The position numbers were made by a program, and so were the translations under genes. A DNA stretch of 53,627 bases, from positions 1 through 53,627 of the forward strand of contig JAVBVZ010000026.1 in assembly GCA_036679405.1 (NCBI GenBank), given 5' to 3'. Shown here in pieces: positions 1 to 7,832 of the stretch (position 1 is its first letter; every line of letters begins with the position of its first letter). The notes beneath the pieces are model-generated. The model was not told the DNA's origin and made no database searches. It saw only the letters and a list, made by a program, of their open reading frames with translations. The stretch comes from JAEYKI01 sp036679405. Lineage in GTDB: Bacteria > Bacillota > Clostridia > Christensenellales > Christensenellaceae.

Positions 1-46
1 TTTTGGTACTGTATTGTTTTTTCAAGGTTCTCCGCTTTTCAAGCGG
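1..46 (-). promoter_or_regulatory. Candidate rRNA operon leader (boxB/boxA-like), running off the window
   Basis: On the minus strand the transcript from the promoter at 54-82 would begin near 47 and immediately form a hairpin at 32-46 (arms CCGCTT and AAGCGG around GAA). ACCTTGAAAA follows at 19-28. That string resembles the CTTTGAAAACT-type boxA element in the leaders of Firmicute rRNA operons, and hairpin then boxA is the usual order of an rrn antitermination leader. The gene itself would lie beyond position 1, so this is an inference from leader and promoter only. Confidence 0.45.
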
Positions 47-53
47 CTCGATT

Positions 54-82
54 ATAATACCAAATTCCCTCCCTACTGTCAA
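54..82 (-). promoter_or_regulatory. Strong sigma-A-type promoter reading out of the left edge
   Basis: On the minus strand TTGACA (77-82) is followed after exactly 17 nt by TATTAT (54-59), with an overlapping TATAAT at 51-56. The match and spacing fit a strong housekeeping promoter. It lies beyond the terminator at 119-145 and has no gene inside the window, so it must drive something to the left, most likely rRNA. Confidence 0.7.
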
Positions 83-118
83 CCTTATTTTTGCTTTTTT
101 ATCAATCTTTTTTGAATT

Positions 119-145
119 AAAAGAACCGGCTGCGCCGGCTCTTTT
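119..145 (-). terminator. Intrinsic terminator after the mnmA-Nudix unit
   Basis: A stem with arms AAAAGAGCCGG and CCGGTTCTTTT (one mismatch) closes a short CGCAG-type loop. On the minus strand it runs into T-rich sequence. It separates the Nudix gene from the outgoing promoter at 54-82. Confidence 0.7.
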
Positions 146-243
146 AAAATCTCTTTTTTTGTGCTGTCCGGCCGCGTTTTTTTGCCCCCGTGCAAAAGGA
201 AGGCGCAGCCGCCGCAAAGAGCTGTTTTACGTTTTTTCCTTCC

Positions 244-1044
244 TTATAATCCGCTCCAGGTGAGCCGCCCGTCTCCCGTTTCTTCTACTGCGCGAAGCTT
301 TGCAAGGCCGGACGGATCCCAGCTTTTTAAAAACGCGGCGTCATAAAGCTTTTTCATATCGGCCGCCCTGAACGTGCGCCCGAGTATCCCATAGGCAAAG
401 TCGCTGCATAAAAGCCGGTCTTTTAATTTTTCATACGCGTCTATGATGCAGTGCGCATGGTCAAAAGAAAGGTCGGACGTGTCTATTATTTCGGTATGTT
501 CGCATTTGTTTTCAGCGTAACAAACCGTCTGCCGCACCCTGGGCGCCAGGACCGTGCCGTTCTCCAGGATGATTTTTTTTGTTTTCACTGTTTTTTCTTC
601 TTCAAAGAAGTCTTTTTGCTGCGTATAGCCCGTAATGGCAAACCAGCGCGCGGCGCTTGCGTCGTCTCCCGCCTGCACGCGCACTTTTCTTTTGTCTACC
701 AGCGCCATATGAAGCGCGGTGATGGTTCGGTCCCGCGGGTCCCTTCCCGGTTTGCCCCACATGGAAACCTGCTCTAAATAAATATTTTTAAGCCCTGTTT
801 CTTCTTCAAGCTCGCGCGACGCAGTTTCGTTTAAGTCTTCATCCATATTTGCAAATCCGCCGGGCAGCGCCCAGCACCCTTTATACGGGTAATTGCCCCG
901 CTCAACCAAAAGCAGATGCAGGCGGCCTTCCCCGTCGTACGCAAAAACCGCAATGTCTGCCGCAACCGAAGGCTTGGGCCAGTTATTTGGGTCGTAATTT
1001 TTAAGATATTGCCTTTCTTCTTCACTGCCGGGTACATATTCCAT
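244..1044 (-). CDS. Nudix hydrolase with NrtR-like C-terminal domain
   Basis: 266 aa. Residues about 30-150 form a Nudix fold; the Nudix box is complete at 63-85 (G-x5-E-x7-RELEEETGL), so hydrolysis of a nucleoside-diphosphate-linked substrate is expected. Residues about 185-260 (LSFDHAHCIIDAYEKLKDRL onward) match the linker and winged-helix region of NrtR/ADP-ribose-type Nudix regulators, although the last helix is short and irregular. NrtR proteins sense ADP-ribose and repress NAD genes, but no NAD gene is nearby, so enzyme or regulator is undecided. It starts 36 nt after mnmA, probably in the same transcript; a GGGGAGG lies 13 nt before the ATG, which is rather far. Confidence 0.8.
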   Translation of the reverse strand: MEYVPGSEEERQYLKNYDPNNWPKPSVAADIAVFAYDGEGRLHLLLVERGNYPYKGCWALPGGFANMDEDLNETASRELEEETGLKNIYLEQVSMWGKPGRDPRDRTITALHMALVDKRKVRVQAGDDASAARWFAITGYTQQKDFFEEEKTVKTKKIILENGTVLAPRVRQTVCYAENKCEHTEIIDTSDLSFDHAHCIIDAYEKLKDRLLCSDFAYGILGRTFRAADMKKLYDAAFLKSWDPSGLAKLRAVEETGDGRLTWSGL

Positions 1045-1080
1045 AATGAAAAGAGCGCCTCCCCGCTTTTTGAAATGAAT

Positions 1081-2151
1081 TCAGAACAGGACGTCCTCTA
1101 TTACGCCGCCGCCCAAACAGATATCCCCGTCGTACAAAACGCAGTATTGCCCGGGCGTTACCGCCCGCTGCTTTTGAGCAAACTCTACCAGGTAACCATC
1201 TTCTTTTACGGACACGTTCACCTGCTGGTCCGGCTGCCTGTATCTGAATTTTGCCCCGCATTCAAATTGTTTTGCCCCGGGCGCCCCGGAAATAAAATTG
1301 AACGCCCGCATCCAAAGGGCCCTTGAATAAAGCGCCGGATGGTTTGCGCCCTGTTCGACATACAAAATATTCTGGTCCATATCTTTTTTGACCACGAACC
1401 ACCGTTCACCCGTTCCTCTTCCGCCTATATCAAGCCCCCGCCGCTGTCCGAGCGTATAGTACATAAGGCCGTCGTGCTGTCCGATATATTCTCCCGAAAG
1501 CGTGCGCATCTCACCCGGGCGCGCCGGCAGATAATTTTTTAAAAATTCTTTAAATTTCCTCTCCCCGATAAAACAGATGCCTGTGGAATCTTTTTTGCGC
1601 GCAACGGCCAGCCCCTGCTCTTCCGCAATTTTCCGGACTTCGGACTTTTGCATATCCCCAAGGGGGAACAGAACATTTTCAAGCTGCTCCATTTTAAGCA
1701 TGCACAAAAAATAAGTTTGGTCTTTTGACTGGTCGGCGGCTTTTTTAAGCAGGACCTTTCCGTTTACGTTTTCCGCTTTTGCATAGTGCCCGGTCGCAAT
1801 ATACCGCGTCCCTGTTTTATGCGCAAAATCCCAGAAAGCGGAAAACTTGATCTCCTGATTGCAAAGCACATCCGGATTGGGCGTCCGCCCGTTTTGATAT
1901 TCTTTTAAAAAATAGGAAAAGACCCTCTCCCAATATTCTTTTTCAAAATTAACGGTATAATAAGGAATGCCGATCGCATTGCAGACGGAACGGACGTCAT
2001 CAAAGTCTTCCGCAGCCGTGCACTGCCCGTCTTTTTTATCGTCCCAATTTTTCATAAACACGCCGACAACATCATACCCCTGCTGTTTGAGAAGATAGGC
2101 GCTCACCGCCGAATCGACGCCGCCCGACATGCCAACGATCACTCTTTCCAT
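1081..2151 (-). CDS. mnmA: tRNA-specific 2-thiouridylase MnmA
   Basis: 356 aa from the ATG at 2151. This start was chosen because AAAGGAG lies 6-7 nt upstream and the protein then begins directly with the PP-loop (SGGVDS at residues 9-14). The family adenylates U34 of Lys, Glu and Gln tRNAs and inserts sulfur relayed from a cysteine desulfurase. Both catalytic cysteines are visible: Cys97 in PNPDVLCN and Cys193 in STGICFIGER. A GHYAK motif and the C-terminal beta-barrel complete the domain set, at normal length. It is transcribed divergently from the MBL-fold gene, with an extended -10 at 2176-2184, and leads into the Nudix gene. Confidence 0.97.
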   Translation of the reverse strand: MERVIVGMSGGVDSAVSAYLLKQQGYDVVGVFMKNWDDKKDGQCTAAEDFDDVRSVCNAIGIPYYTVNFEKEYWERVFSYFLKEYQNGRTPNPDVLCNQEIKFSAFWDFAHKTGTRYIATGHYAKAENVNGKVLLKKAADQSKDQTYFLCMLKMEQLENVLFPLGDMQKSEVRKIAEEQGLAVARKKDSTGICFIGERKFKEFLKNYLPARPGEMRTLSGEYIGQHDGLMYYTLGQRRGLDIGGRGTGERWFVVKKDMDQNILYVEQGANHPALYSRALWMRAFNFISGAPGAKQFECGAKFRYRQPDQQVNVSVKEDGYLVEFAQKQRAVTPGQYCVLYDGDICLGGGVIEDVLF

Positions 2152-2175
2152 TTTTTGCTCCTTTATAATAAAGTC

Positions 2176-2184
2176 ATTATACCA
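2176..2184 (-). promoter_or_regulatory. Extended -10 promoter of mnmA
   Basis: TGGTATAAT (TG-n-TATAAT) on the minus strand lies 24 nt before the mnmA start codon. No convincing -35 hexamer is present, as is common for extended -10 promoters. Confidence 0.5.
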
Positions 2185-2230
2185 CAATGCATCCTTATAT
2201 TATATAATGTTGTAAGTTGGAGGGTTTCAT

Positions 2231-3181
2231 ATGGCACGCAAAAAACGTTCCCGTTCATCCAAGGTTTTGCTCAGGCTGATCACCACTTCCGTTCTGGTTA
2301 TCCTTATCTGCGTCTTTTTTTACAATGCGGATATCAGCGTTGAATCGGGCGGAGATAGTACCGCCGGTCCCGGCTCAACCGATTATATAAATTTTAAGCC
2401 GGATAATTCCGGCCAATTCCTTTTTTATATTATGAGCACCGGAAATTCCGACAGCCTTTTACTGGTTGATCCCGGCGGGCAGGCCATGCTGGTGGACGCC
2501 GCCGATGACGACGATTTCTACCACATAAAAACGACCCTGGACAAATACGGCGTCGATGAAATAAATACCCTGGTGGCCACGCATCCGCACGCCGACCACA
2601 TTGGCGCGATGGACGACGTGATTACGGCTTTTGATGTGGACACCGTTTATACAACGGGCTTTTCGGCAGACACACAGACCGCAGGCGACCTTAAAGACGC
2701 TATTGAAACTGCGGGCCTTACCGAAACCATTGCCCGGCCGGGTATGGAATTTAAAGTCGGCGACGCTTTTGTCCGCATACTCGGCCCCGAAGAAACAGCG
2801 GCGGAGGGCGACGCGAACAACCAAAGCATTATACTGCTTGTTTCTTACGGACAAACGGATTTCCTTTTAGCCGGGGATATGGAAGAAGCGGAATCCGCCG
2901 ATATTTTGGAAAGATGGGGCGCCGCCATAGACTGCGAAATATTAAAAGTAGCCCATCACGGCAGTGAAACAGGCACCAGCCAGGCATTTTTGGACACAGC
3001 CACCCCGGACATTGCCGTTATATCCTGCGGCGAGGACAATCCGTACGGTCACCCGGACGAGGCAGTCCTCTCGCTTTTGGATGCGGCCGGCGCAAAAACC
3101 CTGCGGACCGATCAAATGGGCGATATAGCTATTCTGACAGACGGAACTTCTTTTACCGCTTACGAACAGTTTGCGGGCTGA
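2231..3181 (+). CDS. Membrane-anchored metallo-beta-lactamase-fold hydrolase (ComEC C-terminal-like)
   Basis: 316 aa. A basic N-terminus and one membrane segment (about residues 12-30) precede a short Gly/Ser/Thr linker and an MBL-fold domain. The metal-binding motif HPHADH is at 118-123, with later ligands in LLAGDME and VAHHGSETG. The order FxFxxVGxGD-like strand, THPHADHIG, GD, HHGS is that of the MBL domain at the C-terminus of the competence protein ComEC/Rec2, here as a separate, outward-facing protein. A nuclease or phosphodiesterase activity is plausible but the substrate is unknown. GGAGG lies 7 nt before the ATG. It is a single-gene transcript ending at the terminator at 3222-3249. 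Confidence 0.85.
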   Translation: MARKKRSRSSKVLLRLITTSVLVILICVFFYNADISVESGGDSTAGPGSTDYINFKPDNSGQFLFYIMSTGNSDSLLLVDPGGQAMLVDAADDDDFYHIKTTLDKYGVDEINTLVATHPHADHIGAMDDVITAFDVDTVYTTGFSADTQTAGDLKDAIETAGLTETIARPGMEFKVGDAFVRILGPEETAAEGDANNQSIILLVSYGQTDFLLAGDMEEAESADILERWGAAIDCEILKVAHHGSETGTSQAFLDTATPDIAVISCGEDNPYGHPDEAVLSLLDAAGAKTLRTDQMGDIAILTDGTSFTAYEQFAG

Positions 3182-3221
3182 TAAAATTTAAGCGGGATTC
3201 CAAAGTGGATCCGCAAAATAA

Positions 3222-3249
3222 AAAAGAGGGCTTTAAAAGCCCTCTTTTG
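3222..3249. terminator. Bidirectional intrinsic terminator
   Basis: A near-perfect inverted repeat (AAAAGAGGGCTT / AAGCCCTCTTTT) with A and T tracts on either side sits between the convergent MBL-fold gene and the first DUF3048 gene, so it can serve both. Confidence 0.85.
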
Positions 3250-3261
3250 ATTTGCAATAAA

Positions 3262-4362
3262 CTAGCTGTCTTCCCCGTCCGCCGGATACGTTGTTCCGTC
3301 GGTATAGGTTGTAACAATGTTCTTAGAGTCCGGCTGTATTTCGACCCAAGTGTTGCCCGGTTTTAATACGAGCTCGGAGCCGTCGTCCAGTTTGTAGACG
3401 GTTCCTTCTTTGCGGGAGTCTTTTTCCCAGGTGCCCGTCATATGCTTGCCACCTACAAAAAACTCCGCTTTTCCGCTGCCGATCATTCCAAGCTTGATAC
3501 GGCCGCCTTCATTGGGAAGAGTATCGTCCGTTACATACTGCACAATGATATTCTGCACAGTGATCGCTTCGCCCGTCTCGGCGTCTTCGAACGGATCGCC
3601 GTAGAAATACCGGACAAAATAGTCGCTCGCGTCATCATAGCGGTATTCAACATGGTCGAGAGAAGAGATAAACGGGATATTTACTTTTTCCACATCCGGA
3701 TATTCGCTGAGATCCACGTTTGCGTCAAAGGTGAACAGCGGGTCGCGCTCGGTCTGGTCATATGCATAGGCTTCTTCCGCCGCCTGCACATTGGTATAGG
3801 CAATGCTCGGCGTAACGTGCCAGAAAATATTCTCGTCCGATACCTTTGCGCCGTCCACACGGGCTTTCATGTCGCCGCCGTTTTCATCCGAATATATGTA
3901 GGAATCTTCAAAACCCGCAACATACGGGCCGCCGTCATGGATATAGATGGAATCCCATTCGTTCTGGATCATCTGGAAATAGACCCTGGAAGAACGGACC
4001 GGGCCGACTTGTGTCGGAAGCGTATCGTTAAAGATGGCCGACAGCCGGGTATCCACGCCTTCTATCATGGCTTCATAAACAATGTCCGCCGCCTGAATGC
4101 CGTACTGCGGACGGCCGGTGGATTCATTGTCTATCTGGACCTGAACGGGATGATACTCCGTGTTGCCCGGAAGACCGGTGGTGGGCGAGACATCGCCCGT
4201 CGCTTCGGAGGCGGATGGCTCTGCGCTGCTTAAGTCTGCGGAGCCGCCTACGCTGCCGCTCTCGGTCGGCGCGGGCGCAGAGCTTTCCGCCGGCTCAGAG
4301 CTGCAGGCAAATGCGAAAAGCGCGAATGCAGCAATTAAAGCAATGATCAGTATTCTCTTCAT
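3262..4362 (-). CDS. DUF3048 (YerB-like) lipoprotein, copy A
   Basis: 366 aa from the ATG at 4362 (AGGGGAA lies 6 nt upstream). Residues 1-20 are a lipoprotein signal peptide ending in AFAC, followed by a low-complexity Ser/Glu/Ala linker to about residue 60. The rest matches the DUF3048 family (Bacillus subtilis YerB): SPTTGLPGN, VQVQIDNES, RPQYGIQAADIVYEAMIEG, VGPVRSSRVYF and IYIHDGGP in order. The family is secreted or surface-anchored, with no firmly known biochemistry. This is the last of three tandem paralogues and is closest to copy B: the signal peptide and last 40 residues are almost identical. It has its own -10 at 4397-4405. Confidence 0.9.
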   Translation of the reverse strand: MKRILIIALIAAFALFAFACSSEPAESSAPAPTESGSVGGSADLSSAEPSASEATGDVSPTTGLPGNTEYHPVQVQIDNESTGRPQYGIQAADIVYEAMIEGVDTRLSAIFNDTLPTQVGPVRSSRVYFQMIQNEWDSIYIHDGGPYVAGFEDSYIYSDENGGDMKARVDGAKVSDENIFWHVTPSIAYTNVQAAEEAYAYDQTERDPLFTFDANVDLSEYPDVEKVNIPFISSLDHVEYRYDDASDYFVRYFYGDPFEDAETGEAITVQNIIVQYVTDDTLPNEGGRIKLGMIGSGKAEFFVGGKHMTGTWEKDSRKEGTVYKLDDGSELVLKPGNTWVEIQPDSKNIVTTYTDGTTYPADGEDS

Positions 4363-4396
4363 TTTAGTTCCCCTTTTTAAACAATAAGTATGCATA

Positions 4397-4405
4397 ATTA
4401 TATCA
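4397..4405 (-). promoter_or_regulatory. Extended -10 promoter of DUF3048 copy A
   Basis: TGATATAAT on the minus strand lies 35 nt before the start codon. The same nonamer precedes copy C (6883-6891). The matching region before copy B keeps the flanking GGAATATG but has lost TATAAT. Confidence 0.5.
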
Positions 4406-4492
4406 TATTCCGCCTAAGATTTGTGAACAAAATGTAACTTTTAAATGCGAAATATGGCTTTAAATGCGGCACGGCACAAAAAAGAGGCAATA

Positions 4493-4526
4493 AAAAAAGA
4501 AGGCGACTAAACGCCTTCTTTTTTAT
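4493..4526 (-). terminator. Intrinsic terminator after DUF3048 copy B
   Basis: The stem AAAAAAGAAGGCG / CGCCTTCTTTTTT closes a 6-nt loop and has T tracts on both strands. It sits 10 nt beyond the stop of copy B, so copies B and A are probably not one long transcript. Confidence 0.8.
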
Positions 4527-4535
4527 TTTATAAAT

Positions 4536-5630
4536 CTAGCTGTCTTCCCCGTCCGCCGGATACGTTGTTCCGTCGGTATAGGTTGTGACAATGTTCTTGG
4601 AGTCCGGCTGTATCTCGATCCAGGTGTTGCCCGGCTTTAATACGAGTTCGGAGCCGTCGTCCAGTTTATAGATGGTTCCTTCTTTACGGGAATCTTTTTC
4701 CCAGGTGCCCGTCATATGCTTGCCGCCTACAAAAAACTCCGCTTTTCCGCTGCCGATCATTCCAAGTTCTATGCGGCCGCCTTCATCGGGAAGGGTGTCG
4801 TCCGTCACATACTGCACAATGATATCCTGCACGGTGACCGCTTCGCCCGTCTCGGCGTCTTCAAACGGATCGCCGTAGAAATACCGGACAAAGTAGTCGT
4901 TATCCGCATCATAGCGGTATTCAATATGGTCAAGAGAAGAGATGAACGGGATATTTACTTTTTCCACATCCGGGTACGCGCTGAGATCCACGTTTGCGTC
5001 AAAGGTGAACAGCGGGTCGCGCTCGGTCTGCTCATAACCGTAGGTATCCTCCACCGCCTGCACATTGGTATAGGCGATGCTCGGCGTAACATGCCAGAAA
5101 ATATTCTCATCCGATACCTTTGCGCCGTCCACACGGTTCAGCATATCTCCGCCGTTTTCATCCGAATAGATGTAGGACTTCGGAAACGAGGCGTTGTAGG
5201 GCCCGCCGTCATGGACGTATATGGAATTCCATTCGTTCTGGATCATCTGGAAATAGACCCTGGAAGAACGGACCGGGCCGACTTTTTCCGGAAGCGTATC
5301 GTTGAAAATGGCCGAGAGCCGGGTGTCCGCGCCTTCTATCATGGCTTCATAGACAATGTCCGCCGCCTGGATGCCGTACTGCGGACGGCCGGTGGCTTCA
5401 TTGTCTATCTGGACCTGCACAGGCCGGTATTCTCCGTTGCCCGGAAGGCCGGTAGTGGGAGAAATTTCTCCGGTCGCTCCGGAGTCGGATGGCTCTTCGC
5501 TGCCCACATCTGTCGAGCCGCCTACGCTGCCGGTTGTCGCGGTCTCCGAACTTTCCGCCGGTGTAGAGCTACAGGCAAATGCGAAAAGCGCGAATGCAGC
5601 AATTAAAGCAATTATCAGTATTCTTTTCAT
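4536..5630 (-). CDS. DUF3048 (YerB-like) lipoprotein, copy B
   Basis: 364 aa from the ATG at 5630. An upstream in-frame ATG at 5636 falls inside the gap between AAAGGGA and this start. Alignment with copy A, where the ribosome binding site and ATG have the same spacing, favours 5630. The layout is as in copy A: signal peptide ending AFAC, Ser/Thr-rich linker, then the full DUF3048 domain. Divergence from copy A clusters in the linker and in short surface stretches (for example PYNASFPKSYIYSDENGGDM against PYVAGFEDSYIYSDENGGDM), while core motifs are unchanged, as expected after duplication with relaxed or diversifying surface positions. Confidence 0.9.
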   Translation of the reverse strand: MKRILIIALIAAFALFAFACSSTPAESSETATTGSVGGSTDVGSEEPSDSGATGEISPTTGLPGNGEYRPVQVQIDNEATGRPQYGIQAADIVYEAMIEGADTRLSAIFNDTLPEKVGPVRSSRVYFQMIQNEWNSIYVHDGGPYNASFPKSYIYSDENGGDMLNRVDGAKVSDENIFWHVTPSIAYTNVQAVEDTYGYEQTERDPLFTFDANVDLSAYPDVEKVNIPFISSLDHIEYRYDADNDYFVRYFYGDPFEDAETGEAVTVQDIIVQYVTDDTLPDEGGRIELGMIGSGKAEFFVGGKHMTGTWEKDSRKEGTIYKLDDGSELVLKPGNTWIEIQPDSKNIVTTYTDGTTYPADGEDS

Positions 5631-5767
5631 TTTCATTCCCTTTCTAAATCAAATAACATTTATGGTCTTGCCATATTCCGCATAAATTTATTGGATAAAC
5701 ACAACGTTTAAAGCGCGAAACACAGCTTTACAAAGGGGCGCAGTGCGTCCTCTTTTTATGCAAGTCT

Positions 5768-6844
5768 TCAGCCGCCGGACTCTCCGTCCGCGGGATAAAC
5801 GGTTCCGTCCGTAAGTGTTGTAACAACATTTTTTGTATCCGGCTGCAGTTCGATCCAGGTGTTTCCCGGTTTTAAAACCAGGGTGGAGCCGTCGTCCAGT
5901 TTGTACACGGTTCCCGCATGCCGGTCAGCTTTTTCCCAGGTGCCCGTCATATGCTTGCCGCTCACAAAGAACTCCGCTTTTCCGCTGCCGATCATATCGA
6001 CCTTTATACGGCCGCCTTCCGCGCTTCCAAGAGAAGTGTCCGTCACGTACTGCACAATGATATTCTGCACGGTGACCGCTTCGCCCGTCTCGGCGTCTTC
6101 AAACGGATCGCCGTAGAAATACCGGACAAAATAGTCGCTCGCGGCATCATAGCGGTATTCAACGTGGTCGAGCGAAGAAGTGAACGGAATATTTACCTTC
6201 TCCACATCCGGATATTCGCTGAGATCCACGTTTGCGTCAAAGCTGAACAGCGGGTCGCGCTCGGTCTGGTCGTAAGCGTATTCTTCCTCCGCCGCCTGCA
6301 CGTTCGCATAAGCAATCCCGACCGACTGATGCCAAAAAATATTGTCTTCGCCGCGCCGGGTCCCGTCTATACGGACCTTCATGTCTCCGCCGTTGTCATT
6401 TGAATATATATAAGAATCTTCAAAACCCGCAACGTACGGGCCGCCGTCATGGATATAGATGGAATCCCATTCGTTCTGGATCATCTGGAAATAGACCCTG
6501 GAAGAACGGACCGGACCGACTTTTTCCGGCAGCGTATCGTTAAAGATGGCCGAAAGCCGGGTATCCGCACCTTCTATCATGGCTTCATAAACGACGTCCG
6601 CCGCCTGGATGCCGTACTGCGGACGGCCGGTGGATTCATTGTCTATCTGGACCTGAACGGGGTGATATTCACCATTGCCCGCAAAACCGGTGGTGGGAGA
6701 AACGCCGCCCGGCGCTGCCGCCGACCCCTGCTGCGCGCCGCCTGCGGACGATAAGGCCGGTGAACTTTCCGCCGGTGATGCGCTACATGCAAAAGCCGAA
6801 AACAACAACGCTGTGATCAAAGTTATAATCAAAAACTTTTTCAT
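5768..6844 (-). CDS. DUF3048 (YerB-like) lipoprotein, copy C
   Basis: 358 aa; AGGGGGTC lies upstream of the ATG at 6844. The signal peptide ends AFAC at residue 20, followed by a Ser/Ala/Gly linker and a DUF3048 domain. It is the most divergent of the three: it has RRGEDNIFWHQSVGIAY where A and B share SDENIFWHVTPSIAY, and a two-residue insertion near TDTSLGSAEGG. It is transcribed first of the three, from an extended -10 at 6883-6891. Only a weak imperfect hairpin (about 5735-5758) follows it, so some read-through into copy B is possible. Confidence 0.9.
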   Translation of the reverse strand: MKKFLIITLITALLFSAFACSASPAESSPALSSAGGAQQGSAAAPGGVSPTTGFAGNGEYHPVQVQIDNESTGRPQYGIQAADVVYEAMIEGADTRLSAIFNDTLPEKVGPVRSSRVYFQMIQNEWDSIYIHDGGPYVAGFEDSYIYSNDNGGDMKVRIDGTRRGEDNIFWHQSVGIAYANVQAAEEEYAYDQTERDPLFSFDANVDLSEYPDVEKVNIPFTSSLDHVEYRYDAASDYFVRYFYGDPFEDAETGEAVTVQNIIVQYVTDTSLGSAEGGRIKVDMIGSGKAEFFVSGKHMTGTWEKADRHAGTVYKLDDGSTLVLKPGNTWIELQPDTKNVVTTLTDGTVYPADGESGG

Positions 6845-6882
6845 GACGACCCCCTTTGGTTTCTTTGGCGAAATACAAGGAC

Positions 6883-6891
6883 ATTATATCA
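6883..6891 (-). promoter_or_regulatory. Extended -10 promoter of DUF3048 copy C
   Basis: TGATATAAT on the minus strand lies 39 nt before the ATG, identical to the element before copy A. No -35 hexamer is evident at the expected distance. Confidence 0.5.
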
Positions 6892-7012
6892 CAGTTTTCA
6901 AATAAAAAAGAGAAATCAAAATAAAAAACATAATAATTCATATTTTCGGCCCATGGCGTCCAAAGATACTCCCGTCCGGCGAAAGGCCCGCCCAAAGCGT
7001 TCTGTAAACAAG

Positions 7013-7041
7013 TTGTCAATCCAAAAGAAATATGATATGTT
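7013..7041 (+). promoter_or_regulatory. Promoter of the DivIC/FtsB-like gene
   Basis: TTGTCA (7013-7018), a 17-nt spacer and TATGTT (7036-7041) lie 46 nt before the start codon. Confidence 0.5.
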
Positions 7042-7087
7042 ACCTTTAGGAAAAGAAATTCAAAAGCCGGGCGGGGAGCGTGTATTC

Positions 7088-7414
7088 ATGGCAAAAAAAG
7101 CGATGAATTACAAAAAAATCAAATTGCTGATATTGCTGGGCGTAGGTGTTTATGCCGCGATCACTTTTTTCAACCAGCAGGCCATCATAAACACGCAGCT
7201 TGAAAAGCAAGATGTGTTGCTGGCCCAGGAAGAAGATCTTAAGCAGGATGTCCAGTATAACCAGAATCTTTTAGACTATATAGGAAGCGACGCATATGTC
7301 ATCAAAGAAGCGCGCGAACGTTTGGGCTGGCTTTTTGACGACGAAACCAAGTATGTGGAGGTTCCTTCCGACGAGACGGACAACGCCGCTACAGACGACA
7401 CCGGGGCACAATAG
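7088..7414 (+). CDS. Septum formation initiator, DivIC/FtsB-like
   Basis: 108 aa from the ATG at 7088 (GGGGAG 9 nt upstream). Frame-open sequence extends further 5' but overlaps the promoter, so the short start is preferred. Order: basic cytoplasmic tail, one membrane helix (about 11-28), coiled coil (about 33-62), then YIGSDAYVIKEARERLGW, the conserved end of the DivIC/FtsB family, and an acidic tail. These proteins join FtsL and the DivIB/FtsQ protein at the division site. No other division gene is adjacent; two tRNA-Met genes follow on the same strand from their own promoter. Confidence 0.85.
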   Translation: MAKKAMNYKKIKLLILLGVGVYAAITFFNQQAIINTQLEKQDVLLAQEEDLKQDVQYNQNLLDYIGSDAYVIKEARERLGWLFDDETKYVEVPSDETDNAATDDTGAQ

Positions 7415-7496
7415 GCGGCCGGGGTTTTGAAAACACAGGCCGGCTTTTATAAAAAAGGACGGCTTTGGCAATTCTTTTTTTTGCAGAAAAATGCTA

Positions 7497-7525
7497 TTGA
7501 CACATGCCGCCTGGTATATTATAAT
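7497..7525 (+). promoter_or_regulatory. Consensus promoter of the tRNA-Met pair
   Basis: A perfect TTGACA (7497-7502), a 17-nt spacer and a perfect TATAAT (7520-7525) lie 29 nt before the first tRNA. This is the best promoter match in the window and typical of stable RNA genes. Confidence 0.85.
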
Positions 7526-7554
7526 TAAGTTCCGTCCGAAGCTAGAGTATACGA

Positions 7555-7631
7555 CGCGGGGTAGAGCAGTTTGGTAGCTCGTCGGGCTCATAACCCGGAG
7601 GCCGGAGGTTCAAATCCTCCCCCCGCAACCA
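7555..7631 (+). tRNA. Initiator tRNA-fMet (CAT)
   Basis: 77 nt with encoded CCA. The full cloverleaf can be drawn: acceptor CGCGGGG/CCCCGCA, D arm, anticodon loop CTCATAA and T arm GGAGG-TTCAAAT-CCTCC. Two initiator hallmarks are present: the unpaired C1-A72 at the end of the acceptor stem, and the three consecutive G-C pairs (GGG/CCC) below the anticodon loop. Confidence 0.97.
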
Positions 7632-7678
7632 TTTTTTAAAAAGTCTTTTTTTATGTAGAAGGCTTTTTTCCAAATTAC

Positions 7679-7755
7679 GGCGGCATGGCTCAGTTGGCTA
7701 GAGCAATCGGTTCATACCCGATAGGTCGGTGGTTCGAGTCCACCTGCCGCTACCA
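7679..7755 (+). tRNA. Elongator tRNA-Met (CAT)
   Basis: 77 nt with encoded CCA. The acceptor GGCGGCA/TGCCGCT has a G1-T72 wobble pair; the D stem is GCTC/GAGC; the anticodon stem ATCGG/CCGAT encloses loop TTCATAC. The loop and stem match elongator tRNA-Met rather than the CAT-anticodon tRNA-Ile2 (usually CTCATAA in the loop). It lies 47 nt after the initiator tRNA, in the same transcript. Confidence 0.93.
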
Positions 7756-7790
7756 AAACAGAGTAAAGGGACCTTTGCTCTGTTTTTTTA
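7756..7790. terminator. Terminator of the tRNA operon
   Basis: The hairpin AACAGAG-T-AAAGG / CCTTT-G-CTCTGTT is followed by seven T on the plus strand. T-rich sequence on the other side may also help end the convergent membrane-protein gene. Confidence 0.85.
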
Positions 7791-7832
7791 TACGCGCAAA
7801 CATTTTTTGCCCCCGCCCGGCGGTATGGAAGA

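Noticed and set aside
3442..4233. Plus-strand open frames opposite each DUF3048 gene (263-296 codons)
   Set aside because: They recur in the same frame because the three paralogues are similar; they lack starts with ribosome binding sites and have no family.
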